NCBI RefSeq assembly: GCF_001445655.1
Contig: NZ_LNBE01000004.1
Location: 620,001-684,000 of the forward strand
Length of the DNA stretch: 64,000 nucleotides
DNA from: Streptomyces roseifaciens
Lineage (GTDB): Bacteria; Actinomycetota; Actinomycetes; Streptomycetales; Streptomycetaceae
Reading direction: 5' to 3'
Part shown: piece by piece, positions 16,349 through 24,275 of the stretch
How positions within the stretch are numbered: the stretch's first letter is position 1
Layout: each line of letters starts with the position of its first letter
Notes under the pieces: model-generated
Database searches by the model: none
Seen by the model: the letters and a program-made list of their open reading frames with translations, nothing else
Told to the model about the DNA's origin: nothing
Made by a program: the position numbers and the translations under genes

Positions 16349-17008
16349 GTGACCGCCGCCGCGCCCGCCCCAGCGCCCGCCTCCGTCCTCGGCCTCGCCC
16401 CCGTCATCCCCGTCGCCGTCCTCCCCGACGCGTCCGACGCCGTGCCCCTAGCCCGCGCGCTCGTCGCGGGCGGGCTGCCGGCGATCGAGGTGACGCTGCG
16501 GACGGACGCGGCGCTCGATGCGATACGGGCCGTCGCCGCGGAGGTCCCGGAGGCGGTCGTGGGCGCGGGGACCGTCCTCTCCCCGGCCCTGGCGGAAGCC
16601 GCGGCACGCGCCGGGGCCCGCTTCCTGGTCAGCCCGGGCTGGACGGACCCCCTGCTGGAGGCCCTGCGGGAGACGGGGCTGCCGTTCCTGCCGGGCGTCT
16701 CGACGGTCTCGGAGGTCATGGCCCTGCTGGAGCGCGGGGTGAGCGACATGAAGTTCTTCCCCGCGCAGGCGGCGGGCGGCACGCCGTACCTCAAGTCCCT
16801 GGCCTCCCCGCTCCCCGGCGCCCGCTTCTGCCCCACCGGCGGCATAGGCCCCGACACGGCCCCGGCCTACCTGGCCCTGCCGAACGTCGCCTGCGTCGGC
16901 GGCTCCTGGATGCTCCCCCCGGACACCCTGGCCCGCCGCGACTGGCCCCGGGTGACCCAACTGGCCCGCCAGGCATCCCAACTGGTCCCCGGCCCGGCCT
17001 CTGCCTGA
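16349..17008 (+). CDS. eda: KDPG / 2-keto-4-hydroxyglutarate aldolase
   Basis: A 219-residue class I aldolase starting at GTG 16349. Family motifs are present: IPVAVL, LARALVAGGLPAIEVTLRT with the catalytic Glu, VVGAGTVLS, FLVSPGWTDP, FLPGVSTVSEVM, and the Schiff-base Lys in DMKFFPAQ, followed by FCPTGGIG. It splits 2-keto-3-deoxy-6-phosphogluconate to pyruvate and glyceraldehyde-3-phosphate, or 2-keto-4-hydroxyglutarate to pyruvate and glyoxylate. No other Entner-Doudoroff or uronate gene is adjacent, so it may serve a scattered sugar-acid pathway. It likely answers to the inverted repeat at 16290-16310. Confidence 0.93.
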   Translation: MTAAAPAPAPASVLGLAPVIPVAVLPDASDAVPLARALVAGGLPAIEVTLRTDAALDAIRAVAAEVPEAVVGAGTVLSPALAEAAARAGARFLVSPGWTDPLLEALRETGLPFLPGVSTVSEVMALLERGVSDMKFFPAQAAGGTPYLKSLASPLPGARFCPTGGIGPDTAPAYLALPNVACVGGSWMLPPDTLARRDWPRVTQLARQASQLVPGPASA

Positions 17009-17032
17009 CGGAACGCCCGCCTGTCCGCCCCG

Positions 17033-17332
17033 CTACCCGCCGGCGATCGCCCGCAGCGCGGCACAGTGCGCGGTGAACGCGGCCCGGCCCTCCTCGGTCA
17101 GAGCCAGCCATGTGCGCGGCCGCTTGCCCACGTACCCCTTGGTGACCTTGACGTAGCCCGCCTTCTCCAGCGTGGCGACCTGCTTCGACAGCACCGAGTC
17201 GCTCACTTCGACGGTGTCGCGCACGAACGCGAACTCGGCCTTGTCGGCGGCGGCCAGGGTCGCCGCGACGGAGAACCTCACGGGCGCGTGGATCACCTCG
17301 TCCAGGCCGTGGCGCGGGTGGCTCGCCGTCAC
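17033..17332 (-). CDS. Winged-helix transcriptional regulator (small, MarR/ArsR-like)
   Basis: A 99-residue DNA-binding protein starting at GTG 17332. It reads HAPVRFSVAATLAAADKAEF, then the recognition segment DTVEVSDSVLSKQVATLEKAGYVKV and the wing KGYVGKRPRTWLALTEEGR. This is the single-domain winged-helix type often paired with a membrane protein in Streptomyces. Its start overlaps the stop of the upstream membrane-protein gene (GTGA), implying coupled translation. It probably autoregulates through the palindrome at 17811-17830 upstream of the pair. Confidence 0.88.
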   Translation of the reverse strand: MTASHPRHGLDEVIHAPVRFSVAATLAAADKAEFAFVRDTVEVSDSVLSKQVATLEKAGYVKVTKGYVGKRPRTWLALTEEGRAAFTAHCAALRAIAGG

Positions 17333-17748
17333 CGCCGCCCCTCCCGCCAGGCGCCGACCAGCCCGGGCAGGGCGACGACGACGGCGCCGGGCACCCACCA
17401 CGCGGGGTCGCCCCGGAACCAGGTGGTGCCCGGCACGATCACGGCGGCGTGGAGCAGGCCCCAGGTGGCGATCAGGTAGTGGTGCCGGCGGCCGAGCCCG
17501 CGCCGGCTGACGGGCTGCAGGTTCGCCCAGACGGCCAGGGCCGTCACCGTCCCCGCCCAGAACAGGGCGAAGGCGAGCGCGCTCCCCGGTCCGTCGATCA
17601 GGCTGCAGGCGAGCACGGCCACCGCGGCCGCGCAGCCGAACACCAGCTGGTAGCGGGCGAACCACCGGGATCCGTCCCGCACCGTGGAGTCCAGCGCTTG
17701 CGCCCGGGCCAGTGCCGTCGCCGCGGCGGTCGCTTCGGGGTCAGGCAT
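17329..17748 (-). CDS. Four-helix membrane protein paired with winged-helix regulator
   Basis: A 139-residue protein starting at ATG 17748 behind GGAGG. Four hydrophobic helices are visible: YQLVFGCAAAVAVLACSLI, ALAFALFWAGTVTALAVWA, HHYLIATWGLLHAAVIV and WWVPGAVVVALPGLVGA. No catalytic or transport motif is recognisable. Gene pairs of this kind (small wHTH plus multi-helix membrane protein) recur in actinomycetes, and the membrane protein may sequester the regulator or act in envelope stress. That role is an inference from pairing only. Confidence 0.75.
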   Translation of the reverse strand: MPDPEATAAATALARAQALDSTVRDGSRWFARYQLVFGCAAAVAVLACSLIDGPGSALAFALFWAGTVTALAVWANLQPVSRRGLGRRHHYLIATWGLLHAAVIVPGTTWFRGDPAWWVPGAVVVALPGLVGAWREGRR

Positions 17749-17810
17749 GTGAGCCTCCGTCAGTTGCCTCGTGTCGTCCGTACGGGAGCACGATGGCAAC
17801 TACTTTCCGA

Positions 17811-17830
17811 ACTGGCAAGTACTTTCCAGT
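17811..17830. promoter_or_regulatory. Probable autoregulatory operator of the wHTH/membrane pair
   Basis: ACTGGCAAGTACTTTCCAGT is an 18-of-20 palindrome. A related copy, GGCAACTACTTTCC, lies 19 bases upstream (from 17795), so the site is a tandem of near-identical half-repeats. It sits about 65 bases before the membrane-protein start and between that gene and a gene reading in the same direction. Confidence 0.6.
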
Positions 17831-17850
17831 CGGCTATGGCCCGGTCGTCG

Positions 17851-18543
17851 CTACGATCCGAACGTGAAGTTGGAGTGGTTCGTGGCCAGTTGCCTGCCGT
17901 CCGGGCCGTACGCCGTGACCTGGAGCTGCCAGCGCACCGACGGTGTCGGGACGAGGAACGTGGGGTGCCAGTCCGTGCTGTCCCAGGCCAGGACCGGGGA
18001 GCCGATCACGCTGTCGCCGCTCATGCTCTGCTTGGTGACGTCGTTGTAGGTGTGCCACCTGATGGAGCCCGTCCTGCCCTTGAGGCCTTTGAAGGTCACG
18101 TTCACCCGGACCTTGGTGACCGTCGGGGTGACCGCGCCCTGGGTGAGGACGCTGACGACCCGTGCGGACACCGCGGGCGCGGACGGCGACCGGGTGCGGG
18201 AGGGTGTGCCCGGCGGGGACGGCGTTCCCGGGTCGGTGGGGCCGGCCGAACTCCCCGTGCCTCCTGAGCCCCCTGAACCCTCCGAGCCCCCTGAGCCTCC
18301 CGAACTCCCCGGCCCCGCAGGGCTCCCCGGGGCCGGCGGGCTCGTGGCCGGCGGGGGAGCGGTCGTCGGGTCGCGCCCGCCCGCCCCGTCCGCCTCGAAG
18401 GGGCCCGCCTTGAACAGCACCGGGAGGATCGCCGCCAGCACCACGGCCAGGCCTGCGGTCACCCAGTACTTCCACACGTGGGACCAGAAGCGGTTCTCGG
18501 GCGGTTGCGGTTGAGGTTGTGGAGGTTCTCCGTCGTGGCTCAC
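17851..18543 (-). CDS. Membrane-anchored extracytoplasmic protein with Pro/Gly/Ser linker
   Basis: A 230-residue protein: a short cytoplasmic N-terminus (MSHDGEPPQPQPQPPENRFW), one transmembrane helix (about residues 28-45, VTAGLAVVLAAILPVLF), a 70-residue Pro/Gly/Ser-rich linker, and a C-terminal beta-sandwich-like domain of about 100 residues (VRVNVTFKGLKGRTGSIRWH, PVLAWDSTDWHPTF, WQLQVTAYGPDG). The exterior domain resembles Ig-like or CARDB-type folds, but I cannot name a family. It may display a binding domain beyond the peptidoglycan. The neighbours give no further clue. Confidence 0.8.
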   Translation of the reverse strand: MSHDGEPPQPQPQPPENRFWSHVWKYWVTAGLAVVLAAILPVLFKAGPFEADGAGGRDPTTAPPPATSPPAPGSPAGPGSSGGSGGSEGSGGSGGTGSSAGPTDPGTPSPPGTPSRTRSPSAPAVSARVVSVLTQGAVTPTVTKVRVNVTFKGLKGRTGSIRWHTYNDVTKQSMSGDSVIGSPVLAWDSTDWHPTFLVPTPSVRWQLQVTAYGPDGRQLATNHSNFTFGS

Positions 18544-18698
18544 CGCGCCACCTCCCCCGTGGTGTCCGGCCTCGCCTCCTGGGACGGTACACCTGGAACG
18601 GGTCGTTCGGGCGGGTACGGAGCAGGTGGGACGGAACTGCCGTCGAAGGCGTGACGCGGCTCTTCACAGCCGCCCCAGCCGCGCGCAATCTGAACGGC

Positions 18699-20177
18699 AT
18701 GACCCCCCTCTCCGAAAACCCCTTCACCCTCGGAGTGGCCTCCGGCGACCCGCTGCCGGACTCCGTCGTGCTGTGGACCCGGCTCGCGCCCCGGCCCCAC
18801 GAGCCGGGCAACGGCCTGCCCGCCGAGGGCGGCATCGCCGTCCAGTGGGAGCTCTCCGAGGACGAGGCCTTCCGCCGCGTCGTGCGGAGCGGCACGGCCA
18901 CGGCCCCGGCCGCCGACGGCCACACCGTCCACCTGGACCTGTGCGGCCTCGAACCCGGCCGCGGCTACTGGTACCGCTTCCGCGCCGAACGCTGGATCAG
19001 CCCGGTGGGCCGCACCCGCACCGCGCCCCGGGCCGATGCCGCCGTCGCCGCCGCCCGCTTCGGCCTGATCTCGTGCCAGCAGTACGACGAGGGCTACTAC
19101 ACCGCCCTCGGCCACCTCGCGCGCGAGGACCTCGACGCGGTGTTCTTCGTCGGCGACTACATCTACGAGAACGCCATCGACGCCCGCGCGGGCGCCCGGA
19201 ACTACACCGAGCCCCTGCCGGAGTTCTACAACCACTGGACGCACACCCTGGAGGACTACCGCCAGCGGTACGCCCTCTACAAGACCGACGCCGAGCTCCA
19301 GGCCGCGCACGCCGCCCACCCCTGGTACGTCACCTGGGACGACCACGAGGTCGAGAACAACTACGCGGGCGACGTCTCCCAGCACGACGACCCCGTCGAC
19401 CGCTTCCGCGCCCGCCGCGCCGCCGCGTACCGCGCCTACTGGGAGAACATGCCGCTGCGCACTCCCCAGCGGCCCGCCGGGCCGGACCTGCGTCTCTACC
19501 GGCGCTTCGCGTACGGCCGCCTCGCGCAGTTCGACCTCCTCGACACCCGCCAGTACCGCTCCGACCAGGCCTACGGGGACGGCTGGCACACCCCCGGCCC
19601 CGAGTCGCAGGACCCGGCCCGCACGATCACCGGCGACGCGCAGGAGCGCTGGCTCCTCGACGGCTTCCGCGCCTCCACCGCCACCTGGAACGTCGTCGCC
19701 CAGCAGGTGTGCTTCTCCCAGCGCAAGGAGACGCCCGGCGACTCCTCCCGGGTCAGCATGGACACCTGGGACGGCTATCCGGCCTCGCGCGCCCGCGTCC
19801 TGGCCGGCGCCGAGCGTGCGGGTATCCGGAACCTTCTGGTCCTCACCGGCGACGACCACACCCACTGCGCGTACGAGGTGAAGAAGGACTTCGACGACCC
19901 GGACTCCGCCACGCTCGGCGTGGAGTTCCTCGGCACCTCCGTCTCCAGCGGCTTCGACGGGCAGGCGCGCCCCGAGGACTGGGAGACGGCGCGCGCGGCG
20001 AACCCGCACCTGAAGTACTACGACGCCCGGCGCGGGTACGTCGTCGTCACGCTCGACCCGGAGCGCGTGCGGGGCGACTTCCGGACGCTGTCCGGGGTCA
20101 CCACACCGGGCGCTCCGATCTCCACCGCCGCGTCGTTCGTCTCGGAGGCGGGTGCTCCGGGGCTCCGGGAGGCGTAA
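18699..20177 (+). CDS. phoD: PhoD-like alkaline phosphatase / phosphodiesterase
   Basis: A 492-residue PhoD-family enzyme. Motifs are PFTLGVASGDPLPDSVVLWT, a fibronectin-like N-terminal domain (to about residue 105), then metal-site segments CQQYDEGYY, FFVGDYIYEN, TWDDHEVENNY, LDTRQYRSDQ and LTGDDHTHC. These bind the Fe/Ca cluster that hydrolyses phosphomono- and diesters. Unusually, no Tat signal peptide is evident: ATG 18699 gives the mature-like start directly, and GTG 18651 adds only VTRLFTAAPAARNLNG. Either the enzyme is cytoplasmic, or the true signal has been lost. No Pho box was recognised upstream. Confidence 0.85.
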   Translation: MTPLSENPFTLGVASGDPLPDSVVLWTRLAPRPHEPGNGLPAEGGIAVQWELSEDEAFRRVVRSGTATAPAADGHTVHLDLCGLEPGRGYWYRFRAERWISPVGRTRTAPRADAAVAAARFGLISCQQYDEGYYTALGHLAREDLDAVFFVGDYIYENAIDARAGARNYTEPLPEFYNHWTHTLEDYRQRYALYKTDAELQAAHAAHPWYVTWDDHEVENNYAGDVSQHDDPVDRFRARRAAAYRAYWENMPLRTPQRPAGPDLRLYRRFAYGRLAQFDLLDTRQYRSDQAYGDGWHTPGPESQDPARTITGDAQERWLLDGFRASTATWNVVAQQVCFSQRKETPGDSSRVSMDTWDGYPASRARVLAGAERAGIRNLLVLTGDDHTHCAYEVKKDFDDPDSATLGVEFLGTSVSSGFDGQARPEDWETARAANPHLKYYDARRGYVVVTLDPERVRGDFRTLSGVTTPGAPISTAASFVSEAGAPGLREA

Positions 20178-20345
20178 GGGCCCGGACGCCGGTGACGCCG
20201 GTGATGCCTTCCGGAGTCGGTGCATGCCCGGGTCAGTGCATCCCGTCACACCCGCCCCCCGAATAACATGTAAGACCCAAGTATGGGCCGCGGTCATGAC
20301 ACCATGGTTGAACAGACGACAACCACGGAGCACGGAGCGCGACGC

Positions 20346-21644
20346 ATGACGGACCCCGGCCAGGACACGGCCGAGCAGGAACAGCAGCCCGCCCGGCCCG
20401 CCGAACGCCACTCCACGGGCCCCGGCACGGCCGGGGCCCGTGCCGCCCGCGCCACGGGCCTCATCGTCACCCTCGTCCTCGGCGGCCTGAGCGCGCTGCC
20501 GCCGCTCTCCATGGACATGTACCTCCCGGCCCTGCCGGAGGTCACCGGCGCGCTCCACAGCCCCGCCGCGACCGTCCAGCTCACCCTCACCGCGTGCCTC
20601 CTGGGCATGGCGCTCGGCCAGCTCGTCGTCGGCCCCATGAGCGACAAGTGGGGGCGCCGCCGCCCCCTCCTCGCCGGCATGGCCGTCTACGTCGTGGCCA
20701 CCGCCGCCTGCGCCCTCGCCCCGAACGCCGGGCTGCTGATCGGCTTCCGCCTCGTGCAGGGCCTCGCCGGTGCCGCCGGCATCGTCATCGCCCGGGCGGT
20801 CGTGCGCGACCTCTACGACGGCGTGGCCATGGCCCGCTTCTTCTCCACCCTCATGCTGATATCCGGCGTGGCCCCCGTCGTCGCCCCGCTCATCGGCGGC
20901 CAGATCCTGCGCCTGACCGACTGGCGGGGCGTCTTCGTCGTCCTCACCGCCGTCGGCCTGCTGCTCACCCTCGCCGTATGGCGCTTCCTGCACGAGACCC
21001 TGCCGCCGGAGCGGCGCCAGGCCGGCGGCCTCGGGGCGACCCTGCGCACGATGGGCGCCCTCCTCTCCGACCGGGTCTTCACCGGCTACATGCTCGCGGG
21101 CGGCTTCGCCTTCGCCGCGCTCTTCGCCTACATCTCGGCGTCGCCCTTCGTCGTCCAGGACATCTACGGGGCCTCCCCGCAGACCTTCAGCCTGCTCTTC
21201 GGCGTCAACTCGATCGGCCTCGTGCTGGTCGGCCAGATCAACGGCAAGCTGCTGGTCGGCCGCGTGAGCCTCGACAAGGCCCTCGCCGTCGGCCTCGTCG
21301 TGATCGCCCTGGCCGCCGCGGCCCTGCTGCTGATGGCCTCCGGCGTCTTCGGGAAGGCGGGCCTCGCGCCGATCGCGGGCGGGCTGTTCGTCCTGATGTC
21401 CGCGATGGGCCTGGCCATGCCCAACACCAACGCCCAGGCCCTGATGCGCTCCCGCGACGCCGCGGGCTCCGCCTCGGCCCTGCTGGGCACGTCCACGTTC
21501 CTGCTGGGCGCGCTGGCCTCGCCGCTCGTGGGCATCGCGGGGGAGGGCACGGCGGTGCCGATGGCGGTCGTGCAGCTGGTGTGCGCGCTCGCGGCGGCGG
21601 CGTGCTTCCTGGGCCTGTGCCGCCCCTGGCAGAAGCGCGACTGA
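20346..21644 (+). CDS. Bcr/CflA-family drug-resistance MFS transporter
   Basis: A 432-residue, 12-helix proton antiporter of the DHA1 family. Characteristic motifs are LSMDMYLPALPEV in helix 1, GQLVVGPMSDKWGRRRPLL (motif A), RLVQGLAGAAGIVIARAVVRD (the Bcr/CflA signature) and SGVAPVVAPLIGG (motif C). It probably exports small hydrophobic drugs or endogenous metabolites. ATG 20346 has GGAG eight bases upstream; ATG 20304 is an alternative adding 14 residues. A GC-rich hairpin (21656-21675) follows the stop. Confidence 0.9.
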   Translation: MTDPGQDTAEQEQQPARPAERHSTGPGTAGARAARATGLIVTLVLGGLSALPPLSMDMYLPALPEVTGALHSPAATVQLTLTACLLGMALGQLVVGPMSDKWGRRRPLLAGMAVYVVATAACALAPNAGLLIGFRLVQGLAGAAGIVIARAVVRDLYDGVAMARFFSTLMLISGVAPVVAPLIGGQILRLTDWRGVFVVLTAVGLLLTLAVWRFLHETLPPERRQAGGLGATLRTMGALLSDRVFTGYMLAGGFAFAALFAYISASPFVVQDIYGASPQTFSLLFGVNSIGLVLVGQINGKLLVGRVSLDKALAVGLVVIALAAAALLLMASGVFGKAGLAPIAGGLFVLMSAMGLAMPNTNAQALMRSRDAAGSASALLGTSTFLLGALASPLVGIAGEGTAVPMAVVQLVCALAAAACFLGLCRPWQKRD

Positions 21645-21655
21645 GTCGCCTTCCG

Positions 21656-21675
21656 GGCGGGGCACCCGCCCCGCC
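21656..21675 (+). terminator. Hairpin terminator after the Bcr/CflA transporter
   Basis: GGCGGGG and CCCCGCC form a 7-bp GC stem around a six-base loop, 11 bases after the transporter stop. The remainder of the 21645-21922 gap is GC-rich with no gene seen. Confidence 0.45.
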
Positions 21676-21922
21676 GCGGCCCGGCCGGTGCCGGCCGCAC
21701 GGCCTCGCCGCCCCCCGCGCCTCCCGGTGAGCCCGGCACCGCCGGGCACGTACGTCGTGGCCGATCGCCGTCGCGGCGGAAGGATCCGCCGAGGCGGCCC
21801 CGGCGCATCCGCCGCGGCGGCGAGCAGCCACGACGCCGCGTCCCGGCCGTGCCGGACTCGCCGGCCACCGCGGCCTCACCAGCCGCAGGCGCCGCACCCG
21901 ACCCCGACATAGACTCCATCAA

Positions 21923-22936
21923 ATGCACGTCCCCCATTCCCCCCGGTCCGGCGACGAACTGCGCACCGCGCTCGCCGGGCTCCTCGACGGTCTGCCGCCG
22001 CGCCAGGCCGCACAGGCCGTCGACCGGCTGATCGCCAACTACCGGGGCCTGACCCCCACCGACGCCCCCGTGCTGCGCGACCGCTCCGACGTGGCCGCGT
22101 ACGCGGCCTACCGCATGCCGGCCACGTTCGAGGCCGTGCGGTCCGCGCTGGAGGCGTTCCGGGACCGGCTGCCGTCCTTCGTGCCCGCCTCGCACGTGGA
22201 CGTGGGCGGCGGCACCGGCGCGGCGACGTGGGCCGTGGCCTCCGCCTGGGAGGGCGAGAGCCGGGAGACGACGGTCCTGGACTGGGCCGCGCCCGCCCTC
22301 GCGCTCGGTGCCGAGCTCGCCGGGGAGGCCTCCGAGCCGGCCCTTCGCGCGGCCCGCTGGGAGCGGGGGATCATCGGCGACGGGCTGAAGGTGCCGGAGG
22401 GCACGGACCTCGTCACCGTCTCGTACGTGCTGAAGGAGCTGACCGACGCCGGCCGCGCCGCGGTCGTGTCCGAGGCCGCCCGCACGGCGCGGGCGGTCGT
22501 GATCGTCGAGCCGGGCACGCCCGACGGCTACCTGCGGATCATCGAGGCGCGCGACCGGCTGATCGCGGCGGGCTTCCGCGTGGTCGCGCCCTGCCCGCAC
22601 AGCGCGGCGTGCCCGATCGAGCCGGGCACGGACTGGTGCCACTTCTCGGCCCGGGTGAGCCGCTCCTCGCTGCACCGGCAGGTCAAGGGCGGCTCACTGG
22701 CGTACGAGGACGAGAAGTTCTCGTACGTGGCGGCGGTACGGGGCGACGTGCCGGAGGCTGCTGCACCCGCGCGCATCGTCCGCAAGCCCCAGATCCGCAA
22801 GGGCCAGGTCCTCCTCGAACTGTGCACGCCCGAGGACGGCCTGACCCGCGAGACGGTGACCAAGCGCCACGGCGACGCCTACAAGCGGGCGCGCGACGCG
22901 GCCTGGGGCGACGAGTGGCCTCCGGCCGGGGGATGA
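21923..22936 (+). CDS. Rsm22-family ribosome assembly methyltransferase-like protein
   Basis: A 337-residue relative of mitochondrial Rsm22/METTL17. A helical N-terminus (AAQAVDRLIANYRG) is followed by the SAM-binding motif SHVDVGGGTGAATWAVA, then a Rossmann core (VSYVLKEL, VVIVEPGTPDG). A cysteine cluster C-x5-C-x8-C near residue 230 (CPHSAAC to DWCHF) and a later Cys in LLELCTPEDG match the positions expected for an iron-sulphur site in METTL17. The C-terminus is basic (KRHGDAYKRARD). It likely helps small-subunit rRNA assembly. It starts at ATG 21923 and stands alone. Confidence 0.85.
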   Translation: MHVPHSPRSGDELRTALAGLLDGLPPRQAAQAVDRLIANYRGLTPTDAPVLRDRSDVAAYAAYRMPATFEAVRSALEAFRDRLPSFVPASHVDVGGGTGAATWAVASAWEGESRETTVLDWAAPALALGAELAGEASEPALRAARWERGIIGDGLKVPEGTDLVTVSYVLKELTDAGRAAVVSEAARTARAVVIVEPGTPDGYLRIIEARDRLIAAGFRVVAPCPHSAACPIEPGTDWCHFSARVSRSSLHRQVKGGSLAYEDEKFSYVAAVRGDVPEAAAPARIVRKPQIRKGQVLLELCTPEDGLTRETVTKRHGDAYKRARDAAWGDEWPPAGG

Positions 22937-23029
22937 CCCGGGTGCTCTGCCGGCCGCGGGCCGTGCGTGGCCGATCGCGGCCACGCGGCGGAGCCGCAGA
23001 TCGACACCGCCCCGCCGCAGGGGAGGGTG

Positions 23030-23860
23030 TTAAACCCGTAGCTCCTGCGTGCAGCACTTCACGCTGCCGCCTCCCTTCAGCAGTTCGCCGAGGTCCATCC
23101 CGATCGGCTCGTACCCCCGTGCGCGCAGCGGTTCGAAGAGCCCCACCGCCGCCTGCGGGAGCAGCACGTGCCGCCCGTCGGACACGGCGTTGAGGCCGAG
23201 GGCCGACGCGTCCTCCTCGCTCGCGATCAGGGCGTCGGGGAACAGCCGTCTCAGCACCTCGCGGCTGCCCGCCGAGAACGCGCCCGGGTAGTACATGATC
23301 TCGCCGTCGGTGGTGTCGTCGAGGACGCAGAGCGCCGTGTCCAGGTGGTAGTAGCGGGGGTCGACCAGGTCGAGGCCGATCACCGGCCGGCCGAAGAACT
23401 CCTGCGCCTCGGGGTGGGAGAGCGGGCTGCTGCGGAAGCCGCGGCCGGCGAGCAGCCAGGAGGCGGTGACGGCGAAGTCGCCCTCGCCCTCGTTGATGTG
23501 CTCGGGTTCGAGCACGTCGGCGTAGCCCTGCTCCCGGAACCAGGCCGCGTGGATCGCGGCCTCGGCGGTCCGCTCGGGGTGGGCGAAGCGCGCGCCGAGC
23601 ACCCGGCCGTCCACGACGGTCGCGCCGTTGGCGGCGAAGACCATGTCGGGCAGTCCGGGCCGGGGCTCGAGCTCCTCGACGGTGTGCCCGAGGGCCAGAT
23701 AGCGGTCCCTGAGGTCCTCCCACTGCGCGAGCGCAAGAGGGATGTCGACCGGTTTGGCCGGATCCATCCAGGGGTTGATGGAGTAGGTGACCTTGAAGTG
23801 GGCCGGGGGGCACATCAGATAGCGCCGCGGAGTGGCTGCGCGTGGAGCTGTACTACGCAA
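23030..23860 (-). CDS. ddaH: Dimethylarginine dimethylaminohydrolase (DDAH)
   Basis: A 276-residue amidinotransferase-fold hydrolase that converts N-methylated arginines to citrulline and methylamines. Motifs include RRYLMCPPAHF, PDMVFAANGATVV, INEGEGDFAV, the catalytic His in HLDTALCVLDD, and the nucleophilic Cys near the end in GGGSVKCCTQEL. The best start is TTG 23860: GAGGAG lies six bases upstream and the conserved domain begins 16 residues later. A 9-bp inverted repeat (23882-23914) overlaps the likely promoter. Arginine deiminase is a less likely alternative, because the length and motifs fit DDAH better. Confidence 0.88.
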   Translation of the reverse strand: MRSTAPRAATPRRYLMCPPAHFKVTYSINPWMDPAKPVDIPLALAQWEDLRDRYLALGHTVEELEPRPGLPDMVFAANGATVVDGRVLGARFAHPERTAEAAIHAAWFREQGYADVLEPEHINEGEGDFAVTASWLLAGRGFRSSPLSHPEAQEFFGRPVIGLDLVDPRYYHLDTALCVLDDTTDGEIMYYPGAFSAGSREVLRRLFPDALIASEEDASALGLNAVSDGRHVLLPQAAVGLFEPLRARGYEPIGMDLGELLKGGGSVKCCTQELRV

Positions 23861-23881
23861 GGAGTGCTCCTCACGGTGGTG

Positions 23882-23914
23882 TTGGGCACGTACGGGATCG
23901 TCGTGCGTGCCCAA
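23882..23914. promoter_or_regulatory. Inverted repeat in the ddaH promoter
   Basis: TTGGGCACG (23882-23890) and CGTGCCCAA (23906-23914) are perfect 9-bp arms with a 15-base spacer. The site lies 22 bases upstream of the ddaH TTG start, suitable for an arginine- or amino-acid-responsive regulator, whose identity is not evident. Confidence 0.55.
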
Positions 23915-23975
23915 ATCGTCCACGCTCCACGGGCTTTGGCGCATGAACCGTACGGGTGGTTTACCGCTGGCTCAC

Positions 23976-24158
23976 TCACGCGCCGGTGGTTCCGCTTCGC
24001 CCTTCCCGCAACTTCCGCAGCAGTTCCCGCTTCTGGGCCGCCGCGTCCGCGCCGCCTCCCGCGCGCCCGCCCCTGCCACCGCCGCGCAGGGCGTTGCGGG
24101 AGAGGTTGCTGCGGGTGCCGCCGACTCCGAGCATGCCGCCCGATCCGCTCCTGCTCAT
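23976..24158 (-). CDS. DUF6243 small protein
   Basis: A 60-residue Gly/Arg-rich protein: MSRSGSGGMLGVGGTRSNLS, then a Gly-rich stretch, ending in QKRELLRKLREGRSG. This is the pattern of the Streptomyces DUF6243 family. ATG 24158 has GGGAGAA four bases upstream. The function is unknown; the basic amphipathic C-terminus suggests nucleic-acid or membrane contact. It is divergent from a TetR gene, and three operator-like repeats lie in the 117-base gap, so repression by that TetR protein is likely. Confidence 0.82.
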   Translation of the reverse strand: MSRSGSGGMLGVGGTRSNLSRNALRGGGRGGRAGGGADAAAQKRELLRKLREGRSGTTGA

Positions 24159-24178
24159 GGGGTTCTCCCTTCAGTTGA

Positions 24179-24251
24179 GCGAGACGCTCCGTCTCGCTTC
24201 GCCCCAAGGATCCAACGAGACGTCTCGTCTTGTCAAGACGATACGTCTCGC
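24179..24251. promoter_or_regulatory. Array of three TetR operator-like palindromes
   Basis: The gap between DUF6243 and tetR holds GCGAGACG-CTC-CGTCTCGC (24179-24197), the perfect palindrome ACGAGACGTCTCGT (24215-24228), and a 12-of-14 copy ACGATACGTCTCGC (24238-24251). The shared half-site CGAGACG suggests one regulator binds all three and controls both divergent genes. Confidence 0.8.
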
Positions 24252-24275
24252 TCCATGCGTGGCTAGGATGCCGCC

